Source: CAVVEQ01 sp963747315
Lineage (GTDB): Bacteria; Chloroflexota; Anaerolineae; Anaerolineales; Anaerolineaceae
Reading direction: 5' to 3'
NCBI GenBank assembly: GCA_963747315.1
Contig: CAVVEQ010000013.1
Location: 682,001-746,000 of the forward strand
DNA length: 64,000 nt
Below the pieces are notes generated by a model. It saw nothing but the letters and a program-made list of their open reading frames with translations, had not been told where the DNA came from and did no database searches. How positions within the stretch are numbered: position 1 is the stretch's first letter; each line of letters starts with the position of its first letter. This document shows, one piece after another, positions 17,541 through 26,049 of this stretch. Made by a program: the position numbers and the translations under genes.

Positions 17541-19162
17541 AACAACAACTGTAAATCTTCGATATCAATCTTCGCGGAAAGATCATAAAAAACCAGGTAA
17601 TCTCCGATTTGCCTTTCATCCCAGATTATTCCTCGTTCTTGTAGGAAATTTCGGATCAATTCCTCCAATTTATCATTACGGGTTGTGATCAATGCGATCT
17701 TTTCGCTTTGATCGATAATCCTGGTATATGGCGCGTAACGATCATCTCGGGAGGTGTAACGAAGATCTTGATGATACGGTAATCGTGGCGTGAAAATGAG
17801 CTCTTCACCGGATATGAACGCTAGAGGGTAAGACACCCAGTAATTCGTATAACCCCTGGTCTCATTTGTGCTGCGGAGGAATTCGATTAATTCTGCGTCA
17901 TGATCACGGATAATAACTGTGGATGTATCAAATTGCGTGGTCATTCCAGGTGGGATTCGCTGAAGACATTGAATCGTACCCAGGATTTGAAAACCAAAAA
18001 TTAATACCAAAGCAACAACCTTTAAAATCGTTTTTGAAATTCCTTGATCAATATAAAAACCGGCAAACAGGGCGAGAATTACATTAATCGGCAGGAAATA
18101 CCTGCCGGAAGGATCGACTCCAAAATGAGTGAAAATGAAAAGGATAACAATAAATAATATTACAGAGGCAGGGAGCAATAATTGCCATCTCTTGCCACCC
18201 CTTGCCTCCTGGAGGTTAATCACTGCATCCCTTATCACCAAAAACCAGAATCCACCCACAATAGGTATGAGCGGTAATACCAGCCAGCGCACTTCCCATG
18301 GCGGACGAAAACCAAGGATCACTGGTATGCCAAAAAGGACAAAATTGAGGGTGTGCAAGGCTACCTGTTTAAACCAGGACCCTCCCTCAACTGCTACTGC
18401 ACTGCCCAATAATTCTTGGAATAGCTGGTTAAAAGAGTTATTAACCGCATAGGATATCCAGGGACTGGCACCAATTAATCCTCCAAGGATTATTGCTAGT
18501 AAGAATAAAGCGATTCTCCTAACTTCCTTTTCCCGGATAATCCAAAATAAAAGGAAAAACCCCATCGGCAATGAGTACACTAGTGTCAACCCATTTGCCC
18601 ATAAACCCAATCCAAAAAGTAATCCCCAAATAAATAATAATAATGCTTTTGTTACGAACGAAAAAGGTTTTGACCGTTTATTTGTGACCAGAAATCCGAT
18701 GCAGAGTATGAGATTCCCGATCAACAAAGCTTCGCCATATCCCCCCAAACTGACAGTGGTATACAATGTCATATTCACCGTGGGGATGACAAGCAAAAAT
18801 ACAGAAAAAATTGCAGCTAAACGCGATTTGAAAATTAATATCGATAGCCAGAAGGTGGTTAATAAAACCCCGCAATACAGGAAGATCTGTACATACCTGA
18901 TAGCATTTATCTTTTCACCAACAAGAAGAAATGAAAGCGCTACCAGGAAAGCGTCCAGGCTTCCCATATATGCCTGTCCGTAGAAAAAGATGGGAACTTC
19001 TCCATTCAGAATATGCCTTGCCATAAGCGCAACGATGGCTTCATCCGCGTTGAATGGGAAAGAATCATAAGAAATCAAAATAAGCTTCCAGGTTGCTGAT
19101 ACCGCGATACCAATTCCCAGAAGCAGGAAAACCATTCTATTGGAGAGAGATAGTTGTTTCAC
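17531..19162 (-). CDS. GT39-like membrane glycosyltransferase
   Basis: The 543-residue protein starts at GTG and has about eleven TM segments. The first loop holds PFNADEAIVALMARHILNGE (acidic DE), followed by FFYGQAYMGSLDAFLVALSF. These motifs recur in a group of bacterial PMT_2-like glycosyltransferases. The C-terminal soluble part has VSYPLAFISGEELIFTPRLP and several Asp/Arg-rich stretches. A TAGAAT -10-like element lies 11 bases upstream, so the leader is very short. Its 3' end overlaps the nitrilase-family gene by ten bases. Acceptor unknown. Confidence 0.72.
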   Translation of the reverse strand: MKQLSLSNRMVFLLLGIGIAVSATWKLILISYDSFPFNADEAIVALMARHILNGEVPIFFYGQAYMGSLDAFLVALSFLLVGEKINAIRYVQIFLYCGVLLTTFWLSILIFKSRLAAIFSVFLLVIPTVNMTLYTTVSLGGYGEALLIGNLILCIGFLVTNKRSKPFSFVTKALLLFIWGLLFGLGLWANGLTLVYSLPMGFFLLFWIIREKEVRRIALFLLAIILGGLIGASPWISYAVNNSFNQLFQELLGSAVAVEGGSWFKQVALHTLNFVLFGIPVILGFRPPWEVRWLVLPLIPIVGGFWFLVIRDAVINLQEARGGKRWQLLLPASVILFIVILFIFTHFGVDPSGRYFLPINVILALFAGFYIDQGISKTILKVVALVLIFGFQILGTIQCLQRIPPGMTTQFDTSTVIIRDHDAELIEFLRSTNETRGYTNYWVSYPLAFISGEELIFTPRLPYHQDLRYTSRDDRYAPYTRIIDQSEKIALITTRNDKLEELIRNFLQERGIIWDERQIGDYLVFYDLSAKIDIEDLQLLFQP

Positions 19163-19213
19163 GTGACGCTATTATTCTAGCCTCGTTCCAGCCTGCTTAC
19201 AACATTTTGGCTG

Positions 19214-19219
19214 TAAAAT
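19214..19219 (+). promoter_or_regulatory. -10 element giving a leaderless transcript
   Basis: TAAAAT at 19214-19219 lies six bases before the ATG at 19226. No Shine-Dalgarno is present, so the mRNA probably starts at the start codon. Confidence 0.45.
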
Positions 19220-19225
19220 CAACAG

Positions 19226-20554
19226 ATGCAGGATGAATCCATATCTACATCCAATCCAATAATTCATAATAAAGATCTGGTCCAATGGATCCTTGTTGGA
19301 TTATTCATTTTCCTCTTTTCCACTGTTTTCTTTTGGAAAATCAGTGAGATCCCGTTCCACCCTGATGAAACCACCCAGATCTTCATGAGCAGCGATGTGG
19401 ATCTTTTTCTCCAGAATCCAGACTTGCTGATATGGAAATCGGAAATCCCGGTGGATACCCGGATGCAATATCGTCAATTAGACGCACCTTTCGCCAGAAC
19501 CTGGATTGGGTTCTTTCGGGTATTCGGCAAAGTCCCTGCACTTGTTGCCGATTGGAATTGGTCCGTTGGATGGAACCAGAACCAGTTGAAAGGTGCATTC
19601 CCAACCCCGATACAGATAACAACTGGTCGGCTTGCGTCAGCGATATTCCTTCCTTTGGACTTGTTTTTTCTCTATTTGATCGGTCGTAAATTGCGGGGCA
19701 ACTTATTGGGTTGGTTAATGGTTCTGCTTTTCAGCTTGAATGCCCTCGTCCTACTTCACTCTAGAAGGGCAATGTCTGAAGGACCTTTGCTATTCTTTAT
19801 CATTCTCTCCCTGTGGTCTTTTTTTCAGAATCCTCGATTTCTTTTCCTTACCGCCATACCGGTCTCACTGGCGTTTAATGCAAAGTACTCAGCTCTTCCC
19901 CTTTTCTTTATCGGATTATTTGCCTTGATCTACCGGAACTATGTTCTTAAAAATGATAAAAAACGATTAATTATTCAAATTTCAGTTTATATTCTGATCT
20001 TTCTCGGGGTTACGCTCCTGCTCAATCCCTTTTTGTGGGATGAACCATTCCAGGCATTCAAAGCTGCAGTCATCGCCCGCAATACCCTGCTCGCGCGTCA
20101 GGTGGCAGACCTGGGAAGCATCAGCCAGGGCTGGATTTCGGATACATTTGAAAAAAGAATTGGCAGCATAATCGCTAATTTGTACTTAACCCCGCCCGCT
20201 TTCCATGATGTTGGAAATTATATCGAGAACACCATATCAACTGAGTTAAAATACCAGGCTTTTTTTCCTCAGAATCTTTTCCGCGGTTATTTATGGGGCA
20301 GTTTTATGCTGGTCCTTACTGCAATGGGATTCATTTTTGGAATCATCCATACTTTGAGATTCAGCCGACCCAGGCGCGAAACATTACTCATCCTAGTAGT
20401 AGGCAGTGCATTTCAATTCATTTTCTTGCTTTGGGCATTTTCGATACCTTTTCAGAGGTATGTGATCCCGCTTATCCCATTTTCAATTATATGGATCGCT
20501 TATGCGATTAATGAGTTGGTTGATCTCCTTGAAAGAAAAAGGCTGCCTCATTGA
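19226..20554 (+). CDS. GT39-like membrane glycosyltransferase
   Basis: The 442-residue polytopic protein has a PMT-type external loop after TM1: ISEIPFHPDETTQIFMSSDVDLF (acidic DE pair), then RQLDAPFARTWIGFFR. Later comes RRAMSEGPLLFFIIL, matching the R-x-x-SE(G/A) segment of PMT_2 proteins. It is shorter than its neighbours and lacks a large soluble C-terminal domain. It is transcribed divergently from the GT at 17531-19162. Its stop codon lies in the loop of a bidirectional terminator. Confidence 0.7.
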   Translation: MQDESISTSNPIIHNKDLVQWILVGLFIFLFSTVFFWKISEIPFHPDETTQIFMSSDVDLFLQNPDLLIWKSEIPVDTRMQYRQLDAPFARTWIGFFRVFGKVPALVADWNWSVGWNQNQLKGAFPTPIQITTGRLASAIFLPLDLFFLYLIGRKLRGNLLGWLMVLLFSLNALVLLHSRRAMSEGPLLFFIILSLWSFFQNPRFLFLTAIPVSLAFNAKYSALPLFFIGLFALIYRNYVLKNDKKRLIIQISVYILIFLGVTLLLNPFLWDEPFQAFKAAVIARNTLLARQVADLGSISQGWISDTFEKRIGSIIANLYLTPPAFHDVGNYIENTISTELKYQAFFPQNLFRGYLWGSFMLVLTAMGFIFGIIHTLRFSRPRRETLLILVVGSAFQFIFLLWAFSIPFQRYVIPLIPFSIIWIAYAINELVDLLERKRLPH

Positions 20555-20569
20555 TCCTGTAGGCAGCCT
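20540..20569. terminator. Bidirectional intrinsic terminator
   Basis: AGGCTGCCT at 20540-20548 pairs perfectly with AGGCAGCCT at 20561-20569 (9 pairs, 12-base loop). The minus side ends in TTTTTCTTTC and the plus side in GGTTTCT. It separates the convergent glycosyltransferase and acetyltransferase genes; the glycosyltransferase stop codon is in the loop. Confidence 0.8.
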
Positions 20570-20588
20570 GGTTTCTACTGGTTACTAC

Positions 20589-21725
20589 TTATAAAGCTTT
20601 TCGATACACCCTGTGGTTTTTATATTCTTTACCTCCAACAGTTCTTAGATCCTTTCGCATTTGAACCGCTGTTTCTGCCACCTGGGTTAATTCGGCAGCT
20701 TCAAATTGGGAACCCTGTAAGAATCGCGCCATTTCATTGTAGAGCAAGGCATTCGCTCCCCGCCCTTGAAATTCCGGTAACACACCAGCACCATTTAGCG
20801 AAATGAAGGTTGTTTTCTTGAATTCTCCGAGAAGATCCACAATTCCCCAGGGACGTGATAACCCCACCTTTCCCTTCTGGCGCTGCAATGCTGCTGAAAC
20901 ATCCGGGAACCCAAACAGGAATCCGATAATATCATCATTATGCATGATGATCTTGATCAGCTTCGGATCTGCGATGGTTAGGAGACTATCCAGAAGAAAT
21001 TGAATTTCTCTTTCTGTCAATGGGTAGTATTCCCAGTTATTTACAAAAGTTTTATTGTAAGTCTGGCCGATTCGCCAGGACCAATCCCGGAGCTCTTTCT
21101 TGGATTGAAAAGTTTTTACCCGAAAATATCCCCGTTCCTCCACTTTCAGCGCGACTTCCCGTACCTTTTGAGGCAGGATAAATTGATCCCTTGTCAAGTA
21201 GCAGGAGACGAAATCCACTTCTTTTTCGAAACCTGCTTTTTCGAATAATTTTCTGTAATAGGCGAAGTTGTAATTCATCATGGTCATCATCGCCCGATTT
21301 TCATTACCCTCGATTTGAACACCATATCCATCAAAAATACTGAAACCTTTTGGGCCGACGATAGTATCCAATTTTCTATCCCTAGCCCATTGGAATGCCG
21401 CATTGAAAACGGTATCGGCTGCTTCCTGGTCGTCAATGGAGTCAAAATAATAAAATTGTGCTTTTCGGGTTTTATGGTACTGATTAAATACTGTGTTTTC
21501 AGTCGCAACGATCCTTGCCACGACACGACCGTCCCGTTTTACAACAAAGAAATCAGCTGCGTTCTTTTCATAAAAAGGATGTTTCTTTTTATCAAAAACC
21601 AGGTACATATCAGTGTAGAATGGCGGTACCCATTGCGGTGTTCCCCGGTACAGATCATAATGAAAATCCACAAATTCATTTACCTGCGATTTGTTCAAAG
21701 GGTCGATCTTTACGGTTTCGATCAT
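20589..21725 (-). CDS. GNAT-family acetyltransferase-like protein (two-domain)
   Basis: The 378-residue protein starts IETVKIDPLNKSQVNEFVDF and has DFFVVKRDGRVVARIVAT, a GNAT-type beta hairpin. FDSIDDQEAADTVFNAAFQWA and the GPKGFSIFDGYGVQIEGNEN motif follow. The C-terminal half has GAGVLPEFQGRGANALLYNEM, an acetyl-CoA-binding Q/RxxGxG/A loop. This matches an uncharacterised bacterial family annotated as GTP-binding or N-acetyltransferase proteins. The substrate is unknown. It is monocistronic. Confidence 0.7.
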   Translation of the reverse strand: MIETVKIDPLNKSQVNEFVDFHYDLYRGTPQWVPPFYTDMYLVFDKKKHPFYEKNAADFFVVKRDGRVVARIVATENTVFNQYHKTRKAQFYYFDSIDDQEAADTVFNAAFQWARDRKLDTIVGPKGFSIFDGYGVQIEGNENRAMMTMMNYNFAYYRKLFEKAGFEKEVDFVSCYLTRDQFILPQKVREVALKVEERGYFRVKTFQSKKELRDWSWRIGQTYNKTFVNNWEYYPLTEREIQFLLDSLLTIADPKLIKIIMHNDDIIGFLFGFPDVSAALQRQKGKVGLSRPWGIVDLLGEFKKTTFISLNGAGVLPEFQGRGANALLYNEMARFLQGSQFEAAELTQVAETAVQMRKDLRTVGGKEYKNHRVYRKAL

Positions 21726-21819
21726 GTAGCGCTCCCATTCTCATGAATTAATTGAAAAAGTATACTCCCATTTCCATTGGCCTGCATCAAGGTAAAATTA
21801 TCATTACGGAGTGTGATAA

Positions 21820-22857
21820 ATGACCAGCCAGCTCGAAAAAGAGATTTTAGAACAGCCAAAAATTATAAGTGGTTTTCTTGCTGCCCAGTCACCAAATATC
21901 ACATCAATATGTGACCAGGTTCGCTCCAAATTCAAATATGTCGTCATCGCTGCCCGTGGCACATCAGACAACGCTGCCAGGTATGCTCAATATCTCTTCG
22001 GGGCACACAACCATCTTCAAGTTGCTCTCGCCACACCCTCTCTTTTCACATTCTATAACACGCATCCAGACCTGTCGGGTGCGCTTGTAATTGGTATTTC
22101 GCAGAGCGGCCGTTCTCCAGACATTATCTCAGTGATTGAAGCCGGTCGAAAATCTGGTTGTATGACTTTATCGATCACCAATGATCCGGATTCTCCCCTC
22201 GCGAGGAGTTCTGATCATGTCATTCCGATTTGTGCAGGTTTGGAGAAAGCAGTTGCTGCAACGAAGACTTACACATCTTCTCTAGCAGCCCTTGCACTTT
22301 TCTCCTCCATTTTGGCCGGCGATAAAAAATATATTGCACAGTTGGAAGCAATTCCACAAATGATGGAGGAAACCATCCAGTTTGCGTTAGCCGAATTGAA
22401 TAAGATTCAGCGATATCGTTACATCAATCGATGCTCCGTTCTGGGCAGGGGTTTCAATTACTCCACCGCGTTTGAAATCGCGTTGAAGATCAAAGAATTA
22501 ACCGGCGTTATTGCTGAATCGTATTCAACGGCCGACTTCCGGCATGGTCCCATAGCGACGGTCAGTCGTGGTTCACCTGTTATCGTTGTCGCACCATCGG
22601 GTAAGCTGGAAAAGGATATTTCCAGCCTGGCTTTCCAACTTAAGGATATCGGTGCAGAATTGATCGTGATCTCAGATGTCCCTCGTATTCTCTCTTCAGC
22701 AAACGTTAATTTCCAGGTTCCCGGTTCAATACCAGAATGGCTGTCGCCACTCCCGTATGTAATTCCCGGTCAGTTATTTGCTTTTCAGCTCACCAGGGAA
22801 ATGGGATTGCCCGTGGATCAACCTTCAGGCCTTACGAAGATCACAGAAACATATTAA
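21820..22857 (+). CDS. SIS-domain sugar-phosphate isomerase/deaminase (GlmS C-terminal-like)
   Basis: The 345-residue protein has two SIS domains resembling the isomerase half of GlmS. Motifs are IAARGTSDNAARYAQYLF, VIGISQSGRSPDII, the AATKTYTSSLAAL stretch, and FRHGPIATV. There is no N-terminal glutaminase Cys, so it cannot use glutamine. It may be a glucosamine-6-phosphate deaminase/isomerase-like enzyme (compare AgaS, FrlB). It starts behind GGAGTG. murA follows 19 bases later, suggesting a shared role in amino-sugar supply to the cell wall. A full glmS lies at 58.7 kb. Confidence 0.82.
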   Translation: MTSQLEKEILEQPKIISGFLAAQSPNITSICDQVRSKFKYVVIAARGTSDNAARYAQYLFGAHNHLQVALATPSLFTFYNTHPDLSGALVIGISQSGRSPDIISVIEAGRKSGCMTLSITNDPDSPLARSSDHVIPICAGLEKAVAATKTYTSSLAALALFSSILAGDKKYIAQLEAIPQMMEETIQFALAELNKIQRYRYINRCSVLGRGFNYSTAFEIALKIKELTGVIAESYSTADFRHGPIATVSRGSPVIVVAPSGKLEKDISSLAFQLKDIGAELIVISDVPRILSSANVNFQVPGSIPEWLSPLPYVIPGQLFAFQLTREMGLPVDQPSGLTKITETY

Positions 22858-22876
22858 GCAATTACCGGAGGATCGT

Positions 22877-24157
22877 ATGGAGAAATTTATCATTGACGGA
22901 GGGATCAAGCTTGAAGGAGAAATAATTCCTTCCGGTAATAAGAATTCCGCACTTCCAATCCTGGCTGCATGTCTTCTAACAGATGAGGAGATAATTCTCC
23001 ACAATGTTCCGGATATCACCGATGTCGTGACCATGCAATCCCTGCTCAGCAGCCTGGGTGTGGAAGTAACCAGGGTTGCTGATCACAGCTGGCGTATCCA
23101 TGCAAAAGAAGTGTGTCCTGCTGATTTGGACCCGGACCTAACCCGGAAAATCCGTGCCTCCATCCTCCTCGCAGGACCGATGGTTGCGAGGTCAGGTCAT
23201 TTAATTCTTCCCCCTCCTGGGGGAGATGTGATCGGCCGCCGCAGGGTGGATACCCATATGCTCGCATTAAAAAAACTTGGGGCGTCGATCAAATATGATC
23301 GCTCTTTTCAATTTGAATCCCGGGGTTTGAAAGGCGCGGATATCCTCCTTGACGAGGCAAGTGTCACCGCCACTGAAAACGCGATCATGGCATGCACCAC
23401 AGCCAAAGGAAGATCCGTGATCCGTAACGCTGCTTCCGAACCGCATGTCCAGGAACTATGCCACTTTCTAAATTCGCTCGGAGCCGAAATCCGAAATATC
23501 GGTTCCAATACCCTGGAAATTCTAGGGGTTCATAAATTACACGGCGGCGAATTTTCTGTAGGCCCGGATTACCTTGAAGTAGTCAGTTTTATTGGTGCGG
23601 CGGTAGTTACTAATGGATCCATTCGGATTCACAATGCAGGTTGCGGGTATCTCTCCATGATACGCCTTGTGTTTGAGCGCCTTGGAGTTCATTGGAACGA
23701 GGAGGGTGAGGACATTGTCGTGCCTTCTCACCAAAAATTGAAAATTGAACCGGATCTTGGTGGAGCCATACCAGAGATCAGTGTTATGCCCTGGCCGGCT
23801 TTTCCGACAGACTTAATGAGTATCGCGATCGTGGTGGCAACGCAATCCAAGGGTACTGTGCTATTCCACGACTGGATGTACCCGAGCCGGATGTACTTTA
23901 CCGATAAACTGGTGGGTATGGGAGCACATATCGTACTCTGCGATCCACATCGCTGCATCGTTCAAGGTCCCTCCCAGTTTTACAGCGAAAAAATGGAGAG
24001 TCCGGATATCCGTGCCGGGATGGCTTTATTATTGGCTGCTCTATCCGCGCCAGGTAAGTCCGTGATTCGCAACATCGGGCAGATCGATCGCGGGTACGAA
24101 AAAGTGGATATTAAACTAAAATCACTCGGCGCTTCGATTCAACGAGTCACCGAGTGA
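22877..24157 (+). CDS. murA: UDP-N-acetylglucosamine 1-carboxyvinyltransferase with active-site Asp
   Basis: The 426-residue EPSP-synthase-fold protein starts MEKFIIDGG at ATG 22877, behind GGAGG. An upstream in-frame ATG at 22778 lies inside the preceding gene and is rejected. MurA adds enolpyruvate to UDP-GlcNAc, the first committed peptidoglycan step. Landmarks are PSGNKNSALPILAACLL, RASILLAGPMVAR, GRRRVDTHMLALKKLGA, and the C-terminal MTLASE-type region MALLLAALSAPG. The active-site loop reads PPGGDVIG: Asp117 replaces the usual Cys (E. coli Cys115), the substitution known to give intrinsic fosfomycin resistance. A terminator overlaps the 3' end. Confidence 0.93.
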   Translation: MEKFIIDGGIKLEGEIIPSGNKNSALPILAACLLTDEEIILHNVPDITDVVTMQSLLSSLGVEVTRVADHSWRIHAKEVCPADLDPDLTRKIRASILLAGPMVARSGHLILPPPGGDVIGRRRVDTHMLALKKLGASIKYDRSFQFESRGLKGADILLDEASVTATENAIMACTTAKGRSVIRNAASEPHVQELCHFLNSLGAEIRNIGSNTLEILGVHKLHGGEFSVGPDYLEVVSFIGAAVVTNGSIRIHNAGCGYLSMIRLVFERLGVHWNEEGEDIVVPSHQKLKIEPDLGGAIPEISVMPWPAFPTDLMSIAIVVATQSKGTVLFHDWMYPSRMYFTDKLVGMGAHIVLCDPHRCIVQGPSQFYSEKMESPDIRAGMALLLAALSAPGKSVIRNIGQIDRGYEKVDIKLKSLGASIQRVTE

Positions 24158-24159
24158 TT
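24120..24159. terminator. Terminator at the end of murA, probably bidirectional
   Basis: AATCACTCGG at 24120-24129 pairs perfectly with CCGAGTGATT at 24150-24159 (10 pairs, 20-base loop), followed by TTTTTCGGTTT on the plus strand. The minus side reads GATTTTAGTTTAA after the stem and could end the signalling operon coming from the right. Confidence 0.75.
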
Positions 24160-24176
24160 TTTCGGTTTAATATTTT

Positions 24177-24521
24177 CTATTTGCCTTTAGCAACATCCAA
24201 AAAGGTGGTTACCGCTTGCCTGAGCATATTCTCAGGTAACGCGCCAACCTGTTGGTGAATTACATTCCCGTTCGAGATAAACAGCATCATCGGGATGCCC
24301 TGTACGCCGTATTTTTGGGCATATTTTTGATCGTTATCCACATTTACTTTCGCGATTAATAATTTACCTGCGTATTCGCTCGCCAATTTTTCCAATGTTG
24401 GTGCGATCATTTTGCATGGATTACACCATGGTGCCCAAAAATCAACAATTACCGGGATGGGTGATTTCAAAACTGTACTTTCAAAATTATCGTCCGTCAC
24501 ATGGATGGGTTCGTTGGTCAT
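24177..24521 (-). CDS. trxA: Thioredoxin with WCNPC active site
   Basis: The 114-residue protein has the full thioredoxin fold: VIVDFWAPWCNPCKMIAP with the redox CxxC at about residues 33-36, KVNVDND, and the cis-proline segment YGVQGIPMMLF. The central dipeptide is Asn-Pro instead of Gly-Pro, which may shift its redox potential. Its ATG overlaps the response regulator stop by four bases. It is therefore the last gene of the kinase/phosphatase operon, linking it to redox or stress signalling by position only. Confidence 0.93.
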   Translation of the reverse strand: MTNEPIHVTDDNFESTVLKSPIPVIVDFWAPWCNPCKMIAPTLEKLASEYAGKLLIAKVNVDNDQKYAQKYGVQGIPMMLFISNGNVIHQQVGALPENMLRQAVTTFLDVAKGK

Positions 24522-25265
24522 TGATTCTCCTCTTTTTCTGATTCCGGTTTGATTTTCTTATAATCTACAAAGCGGTATCCCACACCCCGTTCGGTAAGTA
24601 TATAAATTGGATTTGCGGGATCCTTTTCGAGTTTTTGCCGCAAGTAATTCACATACAATCGAACATAATGGGGCTCATCCTGGTATTCATAACCCCAAAC
24701 TTTCGCCAGAAGTGTATCATAGGTTTGAACCCATCCTGCATTCATTGCAAGGTGGTAAAGCAGGCGGTATTCGGTTGGACGCAATTGAACTGGCTTACCT
24801 TCCACGAAGAATCTCGTGTCGCCCAAAATCCATGGTCAGTCGGTCATCTACATTTACAACTTCCTTTGATGCAATGCCTCCGGATTCAGATCGTCTTAGA
24901 ACAGCTTTAATTCGGCTGACCAATTCGCGTGGGCTGAATGGCTTGGTGATGTAGTCATCAGCTCCAAGTTCCAATCCTTTAATTCTATCTTCCTCCTCGC
25001 CACGGGCTGTGAGCATGATTACAGGAGTGGAATTGTGTTGGCGGATCAATCTTAATACTTCATAGCCATCAATGTCGGGAAGCATCACATCCAAAAGGAC
25101 GATATCCGGTAATTTTTCGCGGATAAGATTGACAGCTTTCATCCCTTTTGCGGCTTCAATCACCTGAAAGCCATCATGTTCAAGGTTTAAACGAATGAAC
25201 CGCACCATCCTATCTTCATCATCTACGACCAGGACCATGCGGTTCCTGAAACTATCATCCATCAT
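24518..25265 (-). pseudogene. PhoB/OmpR-type response regulator, frameshifted
   Basis: The first frame encodes a receiver domain: VVDDED, the phospho-accepting Asp in DIVLLDVMLPDIDGYEV, and LTARGEEEDRIKGLELGADDYITKPFSPREL. The second frame encodes the winged-helix DNA-binding domain: VQLRPTEYRLLYHLA and YVRLYVNYLRQKLE, ending ILTERGVGYRF. Deleting one T of the TT at about 24810-24811 joins them as RHEI-FVEGKPVQL; the length is 249 codons plus one base. A sequence error is likely. Start is the ATG at 25265 (or 25262), four bases after the preceding 79-residue gene. No kinase partner of the matching type is adjacent. Confidence 0.85.
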
Positions 25266-25269
25266 ATCT

Positions 25270-25509
25270 CTACTCGCGAACGAAAGTGATGATTTCCTCT
25301 TCAGATTCTGAAGAAACGACTTCAATATAATTTAACTTTGCGATGGGATAAATCACAACACTAACATTTGCTTCCATAGTTTTGATATCTTTACCATCTT
25401 TTTTACGAGGGTTCTTCAGGGAAATGATTGTATCGGTAGAAGAAGGAAGACTGTCCAGCTCTCCCATCACCGGATCCTCATTGGAAACATGAACAATCAC
25501 TGTTGACAT
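25270..25509 (-). CDS. Small conserved beta-rich protein of unknown function
   Basis: This 79-residue protein is not assigned to a named family. It starts MSTVIVHVSNEDPVMGELD, followed by DTIISLKNPRKKDGKD, then NVSVVIYPIAKLNYIEVV and an acidic end. The alternating hydrophobic strands and the VVIYPIAKLNYIEV stretch suggest a small barrel, possibly Sm-like, but this is only a pattern impression. It lies between the FHA gene (16-base gap) and the response regulator (4-base gap), firmly inside the phospho-signalling operon. Confidence 0.7.
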   Translation of the reverse strand: MSTVIVHVSNEDPVMGELDSLPSSTDTIISLKNPRKKDGKDIKTMEANVSVVIYPIAKLNYIEVVSSESEEEIITFVRE

Positions 25510-25525
25510 ATTTTATTCCTCAAAA

Positions 25526-26044
25526 TTACTTGTGGATCAGAACCTGGATTTTTAATTTTCCGACTGCAAGTATGTCACCATGGTTAATTGGGTAATCCAC
25601 GTGCGGTACGATTTTCTGGCCATTTACTCTGGTGCCATTGGATGAACCAAGATCTGTAACCACCACACCCTGGTTCACGATTTTGAGGGCAACATGTAAA
25701 CGGGAGACACCTTGTGCATAAGCATTGAAAGCGGATAGGTCAATATCCGGAAGAATGGGTTGGCCTTCAGATACTCTTCCCAGAGTGAATTCAGTTCGTC
25801 CTTTCAAATGTATTACCTGCCCACTTTCGACCAAGTGAAGGGAAACCAGAGATCCCTCCTCTCCAGGTTTGATATCAATAGGTGGTTGTGGAGGCGGGAC
25901 TGGTTGCTGGGTCAGGACATCCGACGGGGTTTTCTTGATTTGCTGTGTTGTTAGATTTTCCTGGATGATTAATCTTGCTCCGCATTCGCTGCAAAAAAGC
26001 GCGCCAGGCGGTTCTTCATGTTGACAGTTCGGACAAATGATCAT
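25526..26044 (-). CDS. Zinc-ribbon and FHA-domain protein
   Basis: The 172-residue protein begins with a four-Cys zinc ribbon (CPNC ... CSEC, residues 4-23). A Pro-rich linker (about 45-60) follows, then a C-terminal FHA domain with TLGRVSEG, GVSRLHVAL and LGSSNGTRVNGQKI. FHA domains bind phosphothreonine, so this is the likely substrate or adaptor for the kinase encoded in the same operon. There is no membrane segment. The gene starts five bases after the J-domain/VWA gene. Confidence 0.9.
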   Translation of the reverse strand: MIICPNCQHEEPPGALFCSECGARLIIQENLTTQQIKKTPSDVLTQQPVPPPQPPIDIKPGEEGSLVSLHLVESGQVIHLKGRTEFTLGRVSEGQPILPDIDLSAFNAYAQGVSRLHVALKIVNQGVVVTDLGSSNGTRVNGQKIVPHVDYPINHGDILAVGKLKIQVLIHK

Positions 26045-26049
26045 GGCGT

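Noticed and set aside
22778..22877. Upstream ATG for murA
   Set aside because: It lies inside the SIS-domain gene; ATG 22877 has GGAGG and matches MurA N-termini.
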